Shown in pieces: positions 9,271-16,613 of a DNA stretch of 24,763 nt. The notes under the pieces were generated by a model. The model searched no databases and was not told the origin of the DNA. It saw only the letters and a program-made list of their open reading frames with translations. The translations under genes and the position numbers were made by a program. The stretch comes from Xanthobacteraceae bacterium (GTDB taxonomy: Bacteria > Pseudomonadota > Alphaproteobacteria > Rhizobiales > Xanthobacteraceae). Position 1 is the stretch's first letter; every line of letters starts with the position of its first letter. Where the stretch lies: the NCBI GenBank assembly GCA_030037185.1, contig JASHRR010000900.1, positions 1 to 24,763 on the forward strand. Direction: 5' to 3'.

Positions 9271-10724
9271 CGCGGAGGCTCCGCCGCGCAGGCGACGCGC
9301 CTCCGGTTCCATTGTGCCTGGAAGGTGGCACCCTGGGGAGCCGGAAAGTCGCGATGGCGGGTCCAGCCGGACGCGAACGGCAGCCAGGAAAAGCGGCCCC
9401 GCCTCCATCCGGCGAGCGCCAGCAGCCGCGCCGCCATCGCCGTGGCGATGCCATAGAGTCGCGGCCGCTTGGCGAAAAAACCCCAAACGGCGAGGCCCGA
9501 ACGCACGGTCGCTGGCGACAGATGCTGTTCGAACTCGCGCTCCCGCCACGTGCGCATCATCCGCGGCAGCGGGATGCGCACCGGACACACTTGCTCGCAG
9601 CGTCCGCAGAAGGTCGAGGCGTTCGGCAAATGCCTGGCCTTGTCGATGCCGATCAGGCTCGGCGTCAGCACGGCGCCCATTGGCCCCGGATAGACCCATC
9701 CATACGCGTGGCCGCCGACCGCATGATAGATCGGGCAATGATTCATGCAGGCGCCGCAGCGGATACACCGCAACATCTCGCGAAACGCGCCGGCAAGCAT
9801 CGATGAACGGCCATTGTCCAGCACCACCACGTGGTATTCGTGAGGCCCATCGGGATCGTCGGGCCGGCGCGGGCCGGTCGAGAGCGTCGTATAGACCGAC
9901 ATTTCCTGGCCCGTCGCCGACCGTGCCAGCACGCGCAGGAGCACCGACAGGTCCTCCAGCGTCGGCACCAGCTTGTCGATCGACGCCAGCACGATATGAG
10001 CTTTGGGGAGGGTCTGCGTGAGGTCGCCGTTGCCCTCGTTGGTGACGATCACCGAGCTGCCCGTCTCGGCGACCAGAAAGTTCGCGCCGGTAATGCCCAC
10101 GTCAGCGGCGAGGAACTTTTCGCGCAGCACGGCGCGGGCTTCGCTGAGCAAGCTCGCCGGCTCGACCAGGTTGCGATCGGCCGGCAGGTGACAGTGAACG
10201 CGTCGAAAATCGCTTTCTACCTGCGCCTTGGTGAGGTGCACGGCCGGCGCAATGATGTGAGACGGCATCTCATGGCGAAGCTGGATGATGTATTCGCCGA
10301 GATCGGTCTCGATCGGCGTAATGCCGTTGGCCGCGAGGAAATTGTTGAGCCCGATTTCCTCCGCCACCATGGACTTGCCCTTCGTCACCGTGCGGCAGCC
10401 AAGCTTGCGGCAGATGTCGAGGATGATCGACTGTGCGTCTTCGCCCGTCACCGCGTAATGCACGTGGCCGCCGTGCTCGACAACGCGTTTCTCGTAGGCT
10501 TCGAGATAGAGATCGAGATGGGCGAGCGTGTGGTCCTTGATGTCGCAGGCGCTGTCACGTAACGCCTCGAATTCGGGAACCAGGTCGGCGGCTTCGCGTC
10601 GCCGCGCGATGAAATTCACCTCGACGAATTTCAGCGCATTTTGCAAATCCGCATCGGCGAGCGCGGCGTTCGCGTTTTCCTTAAACCGCGGCGAGGTCGC
10701 CGCATGAGCGGCGCTGCCAGTCAT
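9267..10724 (-). CDS. lutB: LutB/YkgF family iron-sulfur lactate utilization protein
   Basis: Electron-transfer subunit of LutABC. 485 residues from ATG 10724. This start sits four bases after the lutA stop; a GTG at 10745 would overlap lutA and is less likely. The N-terminal two thirds is a LUD domain (GTKGKSM-like TKGKSM, VAETGSSVIVTNEGN). The ferredoxin part has CIRCGACMNHCP (Cys at about 320, 323, 326, 330) and CGRCEQVCP (about 373, 376, 380), enough for two 4Fe-4S clusters. The C-terminus has the family domain after PRMMRTWREREF. It ends within the lutC start codon (ATGA). Confidence 0.94.
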   Translation of the reverse strand: MTGSAAHAATSPRFKENANAALADADLQNALKFVEVNFIARRREAADLVPEFEALRDSACDIKDHTLAHLDLYLEAYEKRVVEHGGHVHYAVTGEDAQSIILDICRKLGCRTVTKGKSMVAEEIGLNNFLAANGITPIETDLGEYIIQLRHEMPSHIIAPAVHLTKAQVESDFRRVHCHLPADRNLVEPASLLSEARAVLREKFLAADVGITGANFLVAETGSSVIVTNEGNGDLTQTLPKAHIVLASIDKLVPTLEDLSVLLRVLARSATGQEMSVYTTLSTGPRRPDDPDGPHEYHVVVLDNGRSSMLAGAFREMLRCIRCGACMNHCPIYHAVGGHAYGWVYPGPMGAVLTPSLIGIDKARHLPNASTFCGRCEQVCPVRIPLPRMMRTWREREFEQHLSPATVRSGLAVWGFFAKRPRLYGIATAMAARLLALAGWRRGRFSWLPFASGWTRHRDFPAPQGATFQAQWNRRRVACAAEPPR

Positions 10725-10728
10725 CGCT

Positions 10729-11508
10729 TCACCCGGCGGAGGCACGCGCTGCCATCCCGATTGCAGGCTCGTGCGTCATGCCGGCGAGAACTTCGGCGAT
10801 GTGGCGGACCTGAATATTGGCGCCGACGCGCTGCAGTTTGCCGGCCATGTTCATGAGGCAGCCGAGATCGCCGCCAAGCAGCAGATCGGCGCCGGTGGCC
10901 GTGATAGCCGCGGCTTTCTTGCCGACGATGGCGTTCGAAATTTCCGCATATTTGACGCAGAAGGTGCCGCCGAAGCCGCAGCAGACGTCGGCGTCGCGCA
11001 TCTCGGTGAGCCGCAGTCCTTCGACCATGGCGAGCAGAAGACGCGGCTGATCGCGGATGCCAAGCTCGCGCAGGCCCGAGCAGGAATCGTGATAGGTTGC
11101 GACCGCCTCTAGCCGCGCCGCCACCCGGTCTATCCGACACACATCGATCAGGAACGCGACCAGCTCATAGGTCTTGTCTGCCAAGGCGTCGGCCCGCGGC
11201 TGCCAGTTCGGATCGCCGCGAAACAATTCCGGATAGTGGACCTTGAGCATGCCGGCGCAGGAACCCGACGGCGCCACGACGTAATCACACGGCGCAAACG
11301 CGGCGATGACCTGCTGTGCGATTTCTCGCGCTGTTGCCCGGTCACCGGAATTGAACGCGGGCTGGCCGCAGCAACTCTGGCGCGGCACCTCGAGGCAGCA
11401 ACCTGTCTCCTGCACAAGCTTCGCAGCCGCAAACCCGACCGACGGGCGGATCAGGTCGACGAGACAGGTGACCAAGAGCCCAACGCGCCTGGCCATCGGT
11501 TCGGCCAT
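10729..11508 (-). CDS. lutA: LutA/YkgE family CCG-domain protein
   Basis: First gene of the lutABC operon. The protein has two CCG domains, each able to hold a cysteine-rich cluster: C15, SCCGQP with C46-C47 and C84, then C143 in YHDSCSG, CCGFGGTFC with C176-C177 and C184. At 259 residues it is close to the usual LutA/GlcF C-terminal size. Of two nearby Met codons, ATG 11508 has GGAG seven bases upstream and is preferred over 11496. No lactate permease (lldP/lutP) or FadR-type regulator lies beside the operon in this window, so substrate uptake and control must come from elsewhere. Confidence 0.93.
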   Translation of the reverse strand: MAEPMARRVGLLVTCLVDLIRPSVGFAAAKLVQETGCCLEVPRQSCCGQPAFNSGDRATAREIAQQVIAAFAPCDYVVAPSGSCAGMLKVHYPELFRGDPNWQPRADALADKTYELVAFLIDVCRIDRVAARLEAVATYHDSCSGLRELGIRDQPRLLLAMVEGLRLTEMRDADVCCGFGGTFCVKYAEISNAIVGKKAAAITATGADLLLGGDLGCLMNMAGKLQRVGANIQVRHIAEVLAGMTHEPAIGMAARASAG

Positions 11509-11612
11509 CGAATGACTCCAATCGGATTACCGCGATCTGGGCGACATTTAGACAATCTGACCGCATCCGCAAGCCGGCCGAGAGGGGGGAGGCTGCCAGT
11601 GCGAGGCAGGGC

Positions 11613-11647
11613 AAAACGTGAGATGGCCGGGACAGAGGCCCGGCCAT
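11613..11647 (-). terminator. ATGGCCGGG palindromic hairpin, copy 2, likely terminator
   Basis: ATGGCCGGG (11623-11631) pairs perfectly with CCCGGCCAT (11639-11647) across 7 bases. On the minus strand it is followed by CTCACG and TTTT, about 50 bases after the stop of the exported protein gene. It is nearly the same stem as the one at 5991-6013. Confidence 0.55.
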
Positions 11648-11698
11648 GCTTTGAAAAACGGGGTTCAAAGTCGGAAAACAGGCTTCCATCGATCCACT

Positions 11699-12319
11699 TT
11701 ACATCGGCGGAGTGATGCCGTTCTTCCCCACGTTGACGCCTGCGGTTTCGATGTTTCCGTTCGGCAGTTTGGTGCCCGCGGCGATGAAAATCTTTGCGCC
11801 GGGCTTCAAGTCGTTCTTGTCGGCGTTGACGAATTGCACGATCGTGGCGTTGTTGGGCACCTGGATCTTCTTCTCGCCGTCCTTGTACTTCATCGTCAGC
11901 ATCGGGCCGTCGACTGCGGTCACGAGCTGCTCTACGTTGGCGTTGGTCATGGTGCTGTTGGGGACGAGGTCCCATGGCCGGTGGCCTTCACCGGCGCCGC
12001 GCCGCGATTCCGGGAAGATGTGGACTTCGATGGCCTTCTGCGTGCCGTCGGGCTGCGGCATTGCGGTGATGCCGACGAACGAGTTCTGCTTGATGTCAGA
12101 GAGCATCGCCTTCTCGACGCCCGTGACCGCCGCGTTTTCCCTGAGCTTGACGACGACGGTCTGGCCTTCGCGGCTCTTGACGGTCAGCGTATCGCCGTCG
12201 ACCTTCTGGATCTCGCCGCGTACCCGCACAGGCGGGGATTGCTGTGCCGAAACCGAAGCAACGGAAAGCAGCAGCGCCAGGCCGGCGGCGCTGATGACGC
12301 CATATTTGCAATTCGTCAT
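11699..12319 (-). CDS. Exported protein with two DUF5666-like repeats
   Basis: 206 residues with a Sec signal (GVISAAGLALLLSVASVSA, predicted cut after residue 25). The mature part is two copies of one beta-rich unit. Residues about 33-102 contain IQKVDGDTLTVKSREG and NSFVGI. Residues about 130-197 contain VTAVDGPMLTMKYKDG and GAKIFI. The units resemble the small OB-like DUF5666 fold, judged by eye. There is no cysteine in the mature part, so it is probably periplasmic; function is unknown. The ribosome binding site decides the start: GGAGG is eight bases before ATG 12319 but only two before ATG 12325. The long open frame upstream lacks coding character. Confidence 0.75.
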   Translation of the reverse strand: MTNCKYGVISAAGLALLLSVASVSAQQSPPVRVRGEIQKVDGDTLTVKSREGQTVVVKLRENAAVTGVEKAMLSDIKQNSFVGITAMPQPDGTQKAIEVHIFPESRRGAGEGHRPWDLVPNSTMTNANVEQLVTAVDGPMLTMKYKDGEKKIQVPNNATIVQFVNADKNDLKPGAKIFIAAGTKLPNGNIETAGVNVGKNGITPPM

Positions 12320-12537
12320 GATCATATCCTCCACTTGCCGCCCGCAGTGTTGCACCGCTCGCGCGAACCTCTCCCCGAATGCGGATTGCTCCGGGCGTGT
12401 CCGGTGACGGGTCGGGGCCACACAATAAAGCATTTTTCGCGACTGTGTAGATGGAATTGCGTCATCGATTGTGTGTCGGCCTCGTGCATCGTCATGATTG
12501 CCTGAGCACGTTCCGTCGAGACTGAATGAGCCGTCAT

Positions 12538-12553
12538 GCCCCCGCTCGGGGGC
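12538..12553. repeat. GCCCCC hairpin upstream of the exported protein gene
   Basis: GCCCCC-GCTC-GGGGGC gives a perfect 6-bp stem. It lies in the 269-base gap between the exported protein gene and the TnpB remnant. No gene is visible in that gap. Confidence 0.4.
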
Positions 12554-12588
12554 TTCGAGGTCTTTCTTGCGGCGCGCTCGGCTCATAG

Positions 12589-13055
12589 CGATTCTGCGCA
12601 CCGATCGAATTTCCCACGCGGGAAGCGCTGTCTCAGTTCAGCCACCAGGACGGGACCTATACGAAGGAGCCGCTGGACCAGCGGCATCACGAATTCTGTC
12701 ACCGGTCGCGGGTGCAGCGGGATTTGTATTGCGCCTATCTCGCGAGTTTCGTCGACCAGTGATCGCCTCGATGCGAAACGGGCCGCTGCGGCCTGGGCGG
12801 ACGGCGGGGGGAATCCCCCTCGCCCAAGTCGGTGCGGGAGCACTCCTGCGAGCGGCATCGAGCGAAATCAAAACTCCGAAGCGGTCGAAGCCGTTGGAGC
12901 TTCGGGCAACGGGGCTTTCGCCCGCCGCGCGTCTTGCCGCACATGCACAAGCTGCGGTCCGGCGCCACAGGGGTGCTCGCACAACGGCGTTTTGAAGCAT
13001 CGTCAGGCCTCAGGAGTGGCTTCGGCGAGGAATGGGGAGAGCGGCGCGGGATACG
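12589..13055 (+). pseudogene. TnpB/OrfB (IS605-type) transposase remnant, C-terminal end only
   Basis: Frame A (12589-12762) reads EFPTREALSQFSHQDGTYTK, then QRHHEF, RVQRDLYCAYLASFVDQ and a stop. This matches the zinc-ribbon and final RuvC segment of TnpB-family proteins, normally of the form EFPTRTTALSQTCHxCG and QRDLYSAFLARFVD. Both cysteines of the first zinc knuckle are lost (F and D instead). The reading then moves to another frame at 12761 (DRLDAKRAAAAWADGG), as the family continues after that point. The rest of the gene is absent and a stop (12586-12588) lies just upstream. Intact TnpB is an RNA-guided nuclease of IS200/IS605 elements. This copy is dead. The right-end hairpin follows. 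Confidence 0.7.
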
Positions 13056-13056
13056 C

Positions 13057-13089
13057 CGAAGCCCCGACCTTTAGGCCGGGGCAGCTTCG
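13057..13089 (+). mobile_element. IS605-type right-end hairpin / omega-RNA 3' region
   Basis: CGAAG outer stem with CTTCG (13085-13089), and an inner stem CCCCGACC (13062-13069), loop TTTA, GGCCGGGG (13074-13081). The sequence CCCCGACCTTTAGGCCGGGG is the familiar right-end palindrome of IS200/IS605 elements carrying tnpB. It lies right after the TnpB remnant. In active elements this region also encodes the guide (omega or reRNA) scaffold. The base after the stem would start the guide, but the element is decayed, so no target should be inferred. Confidence 0.65.
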
Positions 13090-13101
13090 CCCTGACGATC
13101 G

Positions 13102-13959
13102 CTATTCCTCGTCGACCACCGGGTTGCGTAACATCCCGAGTTCGGGCGAGGAAATCTCCACGACATCACCGGCCTTGAGCCAGCGCGGCGGATCTGCCCG
13201 CGGGCCTAGCTTGACAGGCGTGCCGGTCACAATGACGTCGGCCGGCTTGATCGTCATGAAAGTCGTGATGTAGGCGATGAGATCGGCGAAGGAGAAGATC
13301 ATACTCGCGGTGTTGTCGTCCTGGGTGACTTCGCCATTGACCCTGACGATGATGTGAATCGGCTTCTCGGGATCGATCTCATCGGCCGTGACGATGAACG
13401 GGCCCATGCTGCCGGAACGATCGAAGTTCTTGCCCTGAGTGACATTGAACTTGCCGTGGCGCAGCCAGTCCCGCACCGTGCCCTCGTTGCACAGCGTATA
13501 GCCGAGGATATGTTCGTGGGCGCGTTCCTTCGTGACATGACGGCCTTCGCGGCCAATCACCACCGCGATCTCGCCCTCATAGTCGAACTGCACCGACACG
13601 CTCGGACGCACCAGCGCCTCCCCGGCGCCGACGAACGAGCCCGCATGGCGATAGAACATGCTCGGATATTTCGGCACGTCGGGGTCGTTGAAATCGACGT
13701 TGCGGTTGGCATAGTTGATGCCGATGCAGAGAATTTTCTCCGGCGCCAGCAAGGGCGGCAACATCTCGACGGTCGAAAGCGGGAAGTCGGGCCGCATGCC
13801 TGCAACCGCCGCAGATACCTCATCGACGCCGTCGGCCCGGATCAGGTCGACGAGCGTCGCGAAGCGCGAGCCGAACCGCACCCGAAAATCCACCACCCCG
13901 CCGTTCACCACGGCCCCGAAGCTCGTTCGCCCATGGGCGATATAGCTTGCCAGACGCAT
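13102..13959 (-). CDS. Fumarylacetoacetate hydrolase family protein
   Basis: 285 residues. The C-terminal FAH domain starts at about 70 (LLAPEKILCIGINYANRNVDF). The family cleaves C-C bonds or isomerises in aromatic and keto-acid breakdown, using Mg. Two metal-binding glutamates are in DYEGE (E128, E130). The third ligand position, usually Asp in a NDxSxRD motif, reads NEGTVRD here. GDVIVTGTP (here ADVIVTGTP) and the ending GDVVEISSPELGMLRNPV are typical. Start ATG 13959 has GGAG seven bases upstream. No pathway partner is adjacent: copC and a TnpB remnant flank it. Substrate unknown. Confidence 0.88.
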   Translation of the reverse strand: MRLASYIAHGRTSFGAVVNGGVVDFRVRFGSRFATLVDLIRADGVDEVSAAVAGMRPDFPLSTVEMLPPLLAPEKILCIGINYANRNVDFNDPDVPKYPSMFYRHAGSFVGAGEALVRPSVSVQFDYEGEIAVVIGREGRHVTKERAHEHILGYTLCNEGTVRDWLRHGKFNVTQGKNFDRSGSMGPFIVTADEIDPEKPIHIIVRVNGEVTQDDNTASMIFSFADLIAYITTFMTIKPADVIVTGTPVKLGPRADPPRWLKAGDVVEISSPELGMLRNPVVDEE

Positions 13960-14564
13960 AACCGCGCTCCACCATCTTCAACGTCATGCGCGCGCCCACT
14001 CTCCGCTCCCCGCAAGCCGGGGGAGGGCCGGGTGGGGCCATATGCCCACCTTGTCGCCATATACACCGAAATTTGCAAATCCACGCAAATCCGCAGCGAG
14101 TGACCAAACAACACCCCTCGAACCGAGGAAGCTGCGATGTAACCCTGACCTCATCGTTAAGGGGCGCGCTCCTGAGCGCTTGGCGAGGGACGCTGCACGC
14201 CTGGCAAGGACGGCGGCAGGTCGTGCCCGTCGCCATCCTTCGTCCATCGGCACGGCCGCACTAACAGGCGGCCTCTCGGGAAGAGGTTCGCTAGCTCGCG
14301 GCTCACCGCGCCGCTGTCCGCCGTCAGGACGTCATCTGCAAATGCGCAGCAGGCATCGCGAGCGCTTTTATGGGTTCCGTCTTGGCCTGCCGGGCACGAT
14401 CAGGTCGAACACCCCGCTGACTCCAACGTCCGGCGCGAATCGTGCTCATTGGGGAGCTGCCGGGGGCAGGAACCGGCCACGCGGTTCGCAGCACCGCCGT
14501 CATCGCGATGTTCGGCCGCCACGATCGTCTTCATGGCCGATTGGCGCAATCCTCCTGAACCCGA
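13960..14564. other. Gene-poor region with palindromic repeats
   Basis: 605 bases without a gene I can support. It contains a repeat hairpin (CTCCCC 14006-14011, GGGGAG 14020-14025) followed by GGGCCGGGTGGGG, a CCTCG-AAC-CGAGG stem at 14116-14128, and a GCGCTC-CT-GAGCGC palindrome at 14166-14179. On the minus strand, 14534 down to about 14350 reads like a short exported protein broken by one frameshift (MKTIVAA, then MTAVLRTAWPVPAPGSS). AGGAGG at 14556-14551 is 16 bases away, too far for that ATG. I treat it as decayed or noncoding. Confidence 0.5.
14001..14040. repeat. Palindromic intergenic repeat, related to the uvrD insert
   Basis: A stem CTCCCC-GCAAGCCG-GGGGAG followed by a GGGCCGGGTGGGG tail. 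The hairpin-plus-tail layout recurs at 23985-24032 and within uvrD at 22795-22948. Confidence 0.5.
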
Positions 14565-14942
14565 CTACTCGCCGACCTTAAACATGAAGTTCCCGTCGAC
14601 CTTGTGGGTGTCGGCCGACATCACTTTCCACTCCACCTTGTAGACGCCCGGCGTCAGGGGCTGTTGCAGCTGCACCCGCATCAAGGTGCGGTCGTTCTTG
14701 TCGACGGCCCCATCCCCTTTGTCGACCTGATTGCCCGCCGAATCGCGGACGACGACCGAACTGAATTTACCCTCCAGCTTCTCGTTAAACCGCAGGGTGA
14801 CTTCGCTCAATGGCACTTGGACGGTGCCGCCGACCGCCGGGGTCGCACGAACGAGGTGCGCATGCGCCAGGGCGGTTACGGCGCCGGACAGCACGAGAGT
14901 AGCCGACGCGACGAGAACGACGATCGTGCGATGAATTGACAT
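14565..14942 (-). CDS. copC: CopC-family periplasmic copper-binding protein
   Basis: 125 residues. Signal peptide (TIVVLVASATLVLSGAVTALA) with a predicted cut after A26, so the mature protein starts with His-Ala-His. The N-terminal amine and first His are Cu(II) ligands in CopC. The second site D111 and H113 in SADTHKVDG is intact. The body is a cupredoxin-like beta barrel (TPAVGGTVQVPLSEVTLRFN, then PLTPGVYKVEWKVMS). There is no Met-rich Cu(I) loop, so it is of the Cu(II)-only type by inference. GAGGAGG lies six bases before ATG 14942, one of the best ribosome sites here. It lies 242 bases after the multicopper oxidase on the same strand; no copD follows. Confidence 0.9.
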   Translation of the reverse strand: MSIHRTIVVLVASATLVLSGAVTALAHAHLVRATPAVGGTVQVPLSEVTLRFNEKLEGKFSSVVVRDSAGNQVDKGDGAVDKNDRTLMRVQLQQPLTPGVYKVEWKVMSADTHKVDGNFMFKVGE

Positions 14943-15038
14943 ATGAACCTCCTCGGCAGGGCGTTTCGCTTGAAAGCATCTAGTAGCGCGTCTTCAGGGT
15001 TGATCATATCGATTTCTTCCATCGGCACCGTTCTTGAG

Positions 15039-15061
15039 GGCCCGAGCCGGTTGGCCGGGCC
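15039..15061 (-). terminator. Weak hairpin between the multicopper oxidase and copC
   Basis: GGCCCG (15039-15044) pairs with CGGGCC (15056-15061) over an 11-base loop. It looks like a degraded relative of the ATGGCCGGG hairpins. It could separate the oxidase transcript from copC, but there is no T-run. Confidence 0.3.
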
Positions 15062-15184
15062 ATCCGGGATTTGCTAGCGGCATATCGACCTTGATGACTT
15101 GTCGATCAGGTGCGGTCTGGCGAAAGCGCTGTGCGATTCGACGGAGCGCGCGCGTGCGGTCTTATGGTCCTCCTTTGTGAGCTT

Positions 15185-16597
15185 TCAGGGATGTGATTTG
15201 AAGGCGTGTTCTCTTCCTTGCCTTGGTGATGTGCGCGCAAAGGTGTCCTGCCGGCCGATGTGCCGGCTGTTGAGGGGCGCGGTGCCTTCGGATCGATGCA
15301 CAGGCTGCTCGGCAGGAGCTTCAATCTCGTGGGCGACGGTTCCCTGCGGATGCCGGTAGGGGCCGGGATCGCCGTAGTCGTTCGCACCAAGTGCCTCGCG
15401 TACTTTCATAACGGTGAACATGCCGCCCATCTCGATCGGCCCGAACTGCCCAAACCCGGTCATCATCGGCAGGGTGTTGTCGGGCATCGGGTGCTCCATG
15501 ATGCCCATCGCCGCCATGCCTTCCGACCCCATTGGATGAAATTCCGGAACCGCGCGCTGAACCGCGTGAGTGACACTCCTCAAGTCGGCGCCGATGAAAT
15601 TGCGGATGTTGTGGCTCATCGCATTCATCGTGTGGTGCGACTTGTGACAGTGGAATGCCCAATCGCCCGGCGCATCCGCGATCATCTCGATGGCGCGGAT
15701 CGCACCGACCGGAACGTCGGTGGTGGCCTCGGGCCAGCGGGCGCTCTCTGCCACCCAGCCGCCGTCCGTGCAAGTCACCGCGAAGCTGTGACCATGCAGG
15801 TGGATCGGATGGTTGGTCATGGTGAGATTGCCAATGCGCACGCGCACGCGGTCGCCGAGGCGCACCGGAAGCGGATCGATGCCCGGAAACACCCGGGCGT
15901 TCCAGGTCCACATGTTAAAGTCGGTCATCTCGGCAACCTTCGGCAAATAGGTGCCGGGATCGACCAGATAGGCACTCATGACGAACACGAAGTCGCGGTC
16001 CACCCGGTGGAGCTGCGGGTCTCGCGGATGGACGACGAACATGCCCATCATCCCCATTGCCATCTGTACCATCTCGTCCGAGTGCGGGTGGTACATGAAG
16101 CTTCCGCTGCGCTTGAGTTCGAACTCGTAGACGAAAGTCTTCCCCGGATCGATGTGCGGCTGGGTGACGCCGCCGACGCCGTCCATGCCGTTCGGCACCT
16201 GCATGCCGTGCCAGTGCACGCTCGTGTGCTCGGGAAGCTTGTTGGTGACGAAGATACGGACCTTGTCGCCCTCCACCGCCTCGATTGTCGGACCGGGCGA
16301 TTGGCCGTTATAGCCCCACAAATGCACATTCATGCCGGGTGCGAACTCGCGAATGACCGGTTCGGCGACCAGATGGAATTCCTTCCAGTCGCCGTTCATG
16401 CGCCATGGCAGCGTCCAGCCATTCAAGGTCACCACCGGCTGGTAATCCGGGCCGGTGGTCGGGAACAGGGGCGGCTGCGTCGAATTGGCGGGCGCGCTCG
16501 CTGCTTCCGGGATGCCGCCGGCGTGCCCACTCCCGCTGATCGCACCTGCGCCAGCAAGGGCGGCTGTTGCTCCCAACAGACTTCTTCGCGATAGCAT
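15185..16597 (-). CDS. Tat-exported multicopper oxidase
   Basis: 470 residues. A twin-arginine signal (SRRSLLGATAALAGAG) implies folded export with copper. All four copper motifs are present: HWH at 128-130, HPH at 170-172, HPIHLHGH from 263, and HCHKSHH from 316 with the axial Met at 327. It probably oxidises Cu(I) or a phenol-like substrate in the periplasm, as CopA/CueO-type enzymes do. Met residues cluster after about 355 (MGSEGMAAMGIMEHPM, then LPMMTGFG), as in copper-tolerance oxidases. AGAGGAG six bases before ATG 16597 fixes the start; the longer open frame lacks one. The last 45 residues after PYRHPQGTVAHE are Arg-rich and look unlike the core, perhaps read-through. Confidence 0.92.
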   Translation of the reverse strand: MLSRRSLLGATAALAGAGAISGSGHAGGIPEAASAPANSTQPPLFPTTGPDYQPVVTLNGWTLPWRMNGDWKEFHLVAEPVIREFAPGMNVHLWGYNGQSPGPTIEAVEGDKVRIFVTNKLPEHTSVHWHGMQVPNGMDGVGGVTQPHIDPGKTFVYEFELKRSGSFMYHPHSDEMVQMAMGMMGMFVVHPRDPQLHRVDRDFVFVMSAYLVDPGTYLPKVAEMTDFNMWTWNARVFPGIDPLPVRLGDRVRVRIGNLTMTNHPIHLHGHSFAVTCTDGGWVAESARWPEATTDVPVGAIRAIEMIADAPGDWAFHCHKSHHTMNAMSHNIRNFIGADLRSVTHAVQRAVPEFHPMGSEGMAAMGIMEHPMPDNTLPMMTGFGQFGPIEMGGMFTVMKVREALGANDYGDPGPYRHPQGTVAHEIEAPAEQPVHRSEGTAPLNSRHIGRQDTFARTSPRQGREHAFKSHP

Positions 16598-16613
16598 CTC
16601 GATCTCCTCTGGT

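Noticed and set aside
9271..9768. N-terminal extension of lutC
   Set aside because: It is lutB read in another frame. The ATG at 9270 overlaps the lutB stop as ATGA, and the domain starts there.
8635..9806. Long plus-strand open frames opposite lutC and lutB
   Set aside because: Antisense shadows of clearly recognised LUD-family genes.
12325..12601. Longer start for the exported protein
   Set aside because: The added 94 residues precede the signal peptide and would bury it. GGAGG fits ATG 12319.
12536..13273. A single plus-strand gene across the TnpB remnant and the end of the FAH gene
   Set aside because: The first part is out of frame with the recognisable TnpB segment and the last part is antisense to the FAH gene. 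Only a short middle part fits TnpB.
13994..14040. CRISPR-like repeat
   Set aside because: A single palindromic unit with no regular spacers. The other copies are kilobases away.
14350..14534. Short exported protein on the minus strand
   Set aside because: Needs a frameshift within the first ten codons, and the AGGAGG is 16 bases from the ATG. Kept only as a note in the intergenic entry.
14042..14581. 179-codon plus-strand open frame before copC
   Set aside because: Low-complexity Arg/Pro/Ser composition, no ribosome site, and it overlaps the copC end. No family resemblance.
15260..16594. Long plus-strand open frame (444 codons) opposite the multicopper oxidase
   Set aside because: His/Arg/Asp-rich composition typical of the antisense of a GC-rich gene, no domain and no ribosome site. 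The minus-strand oxidase has all four copper motifs.
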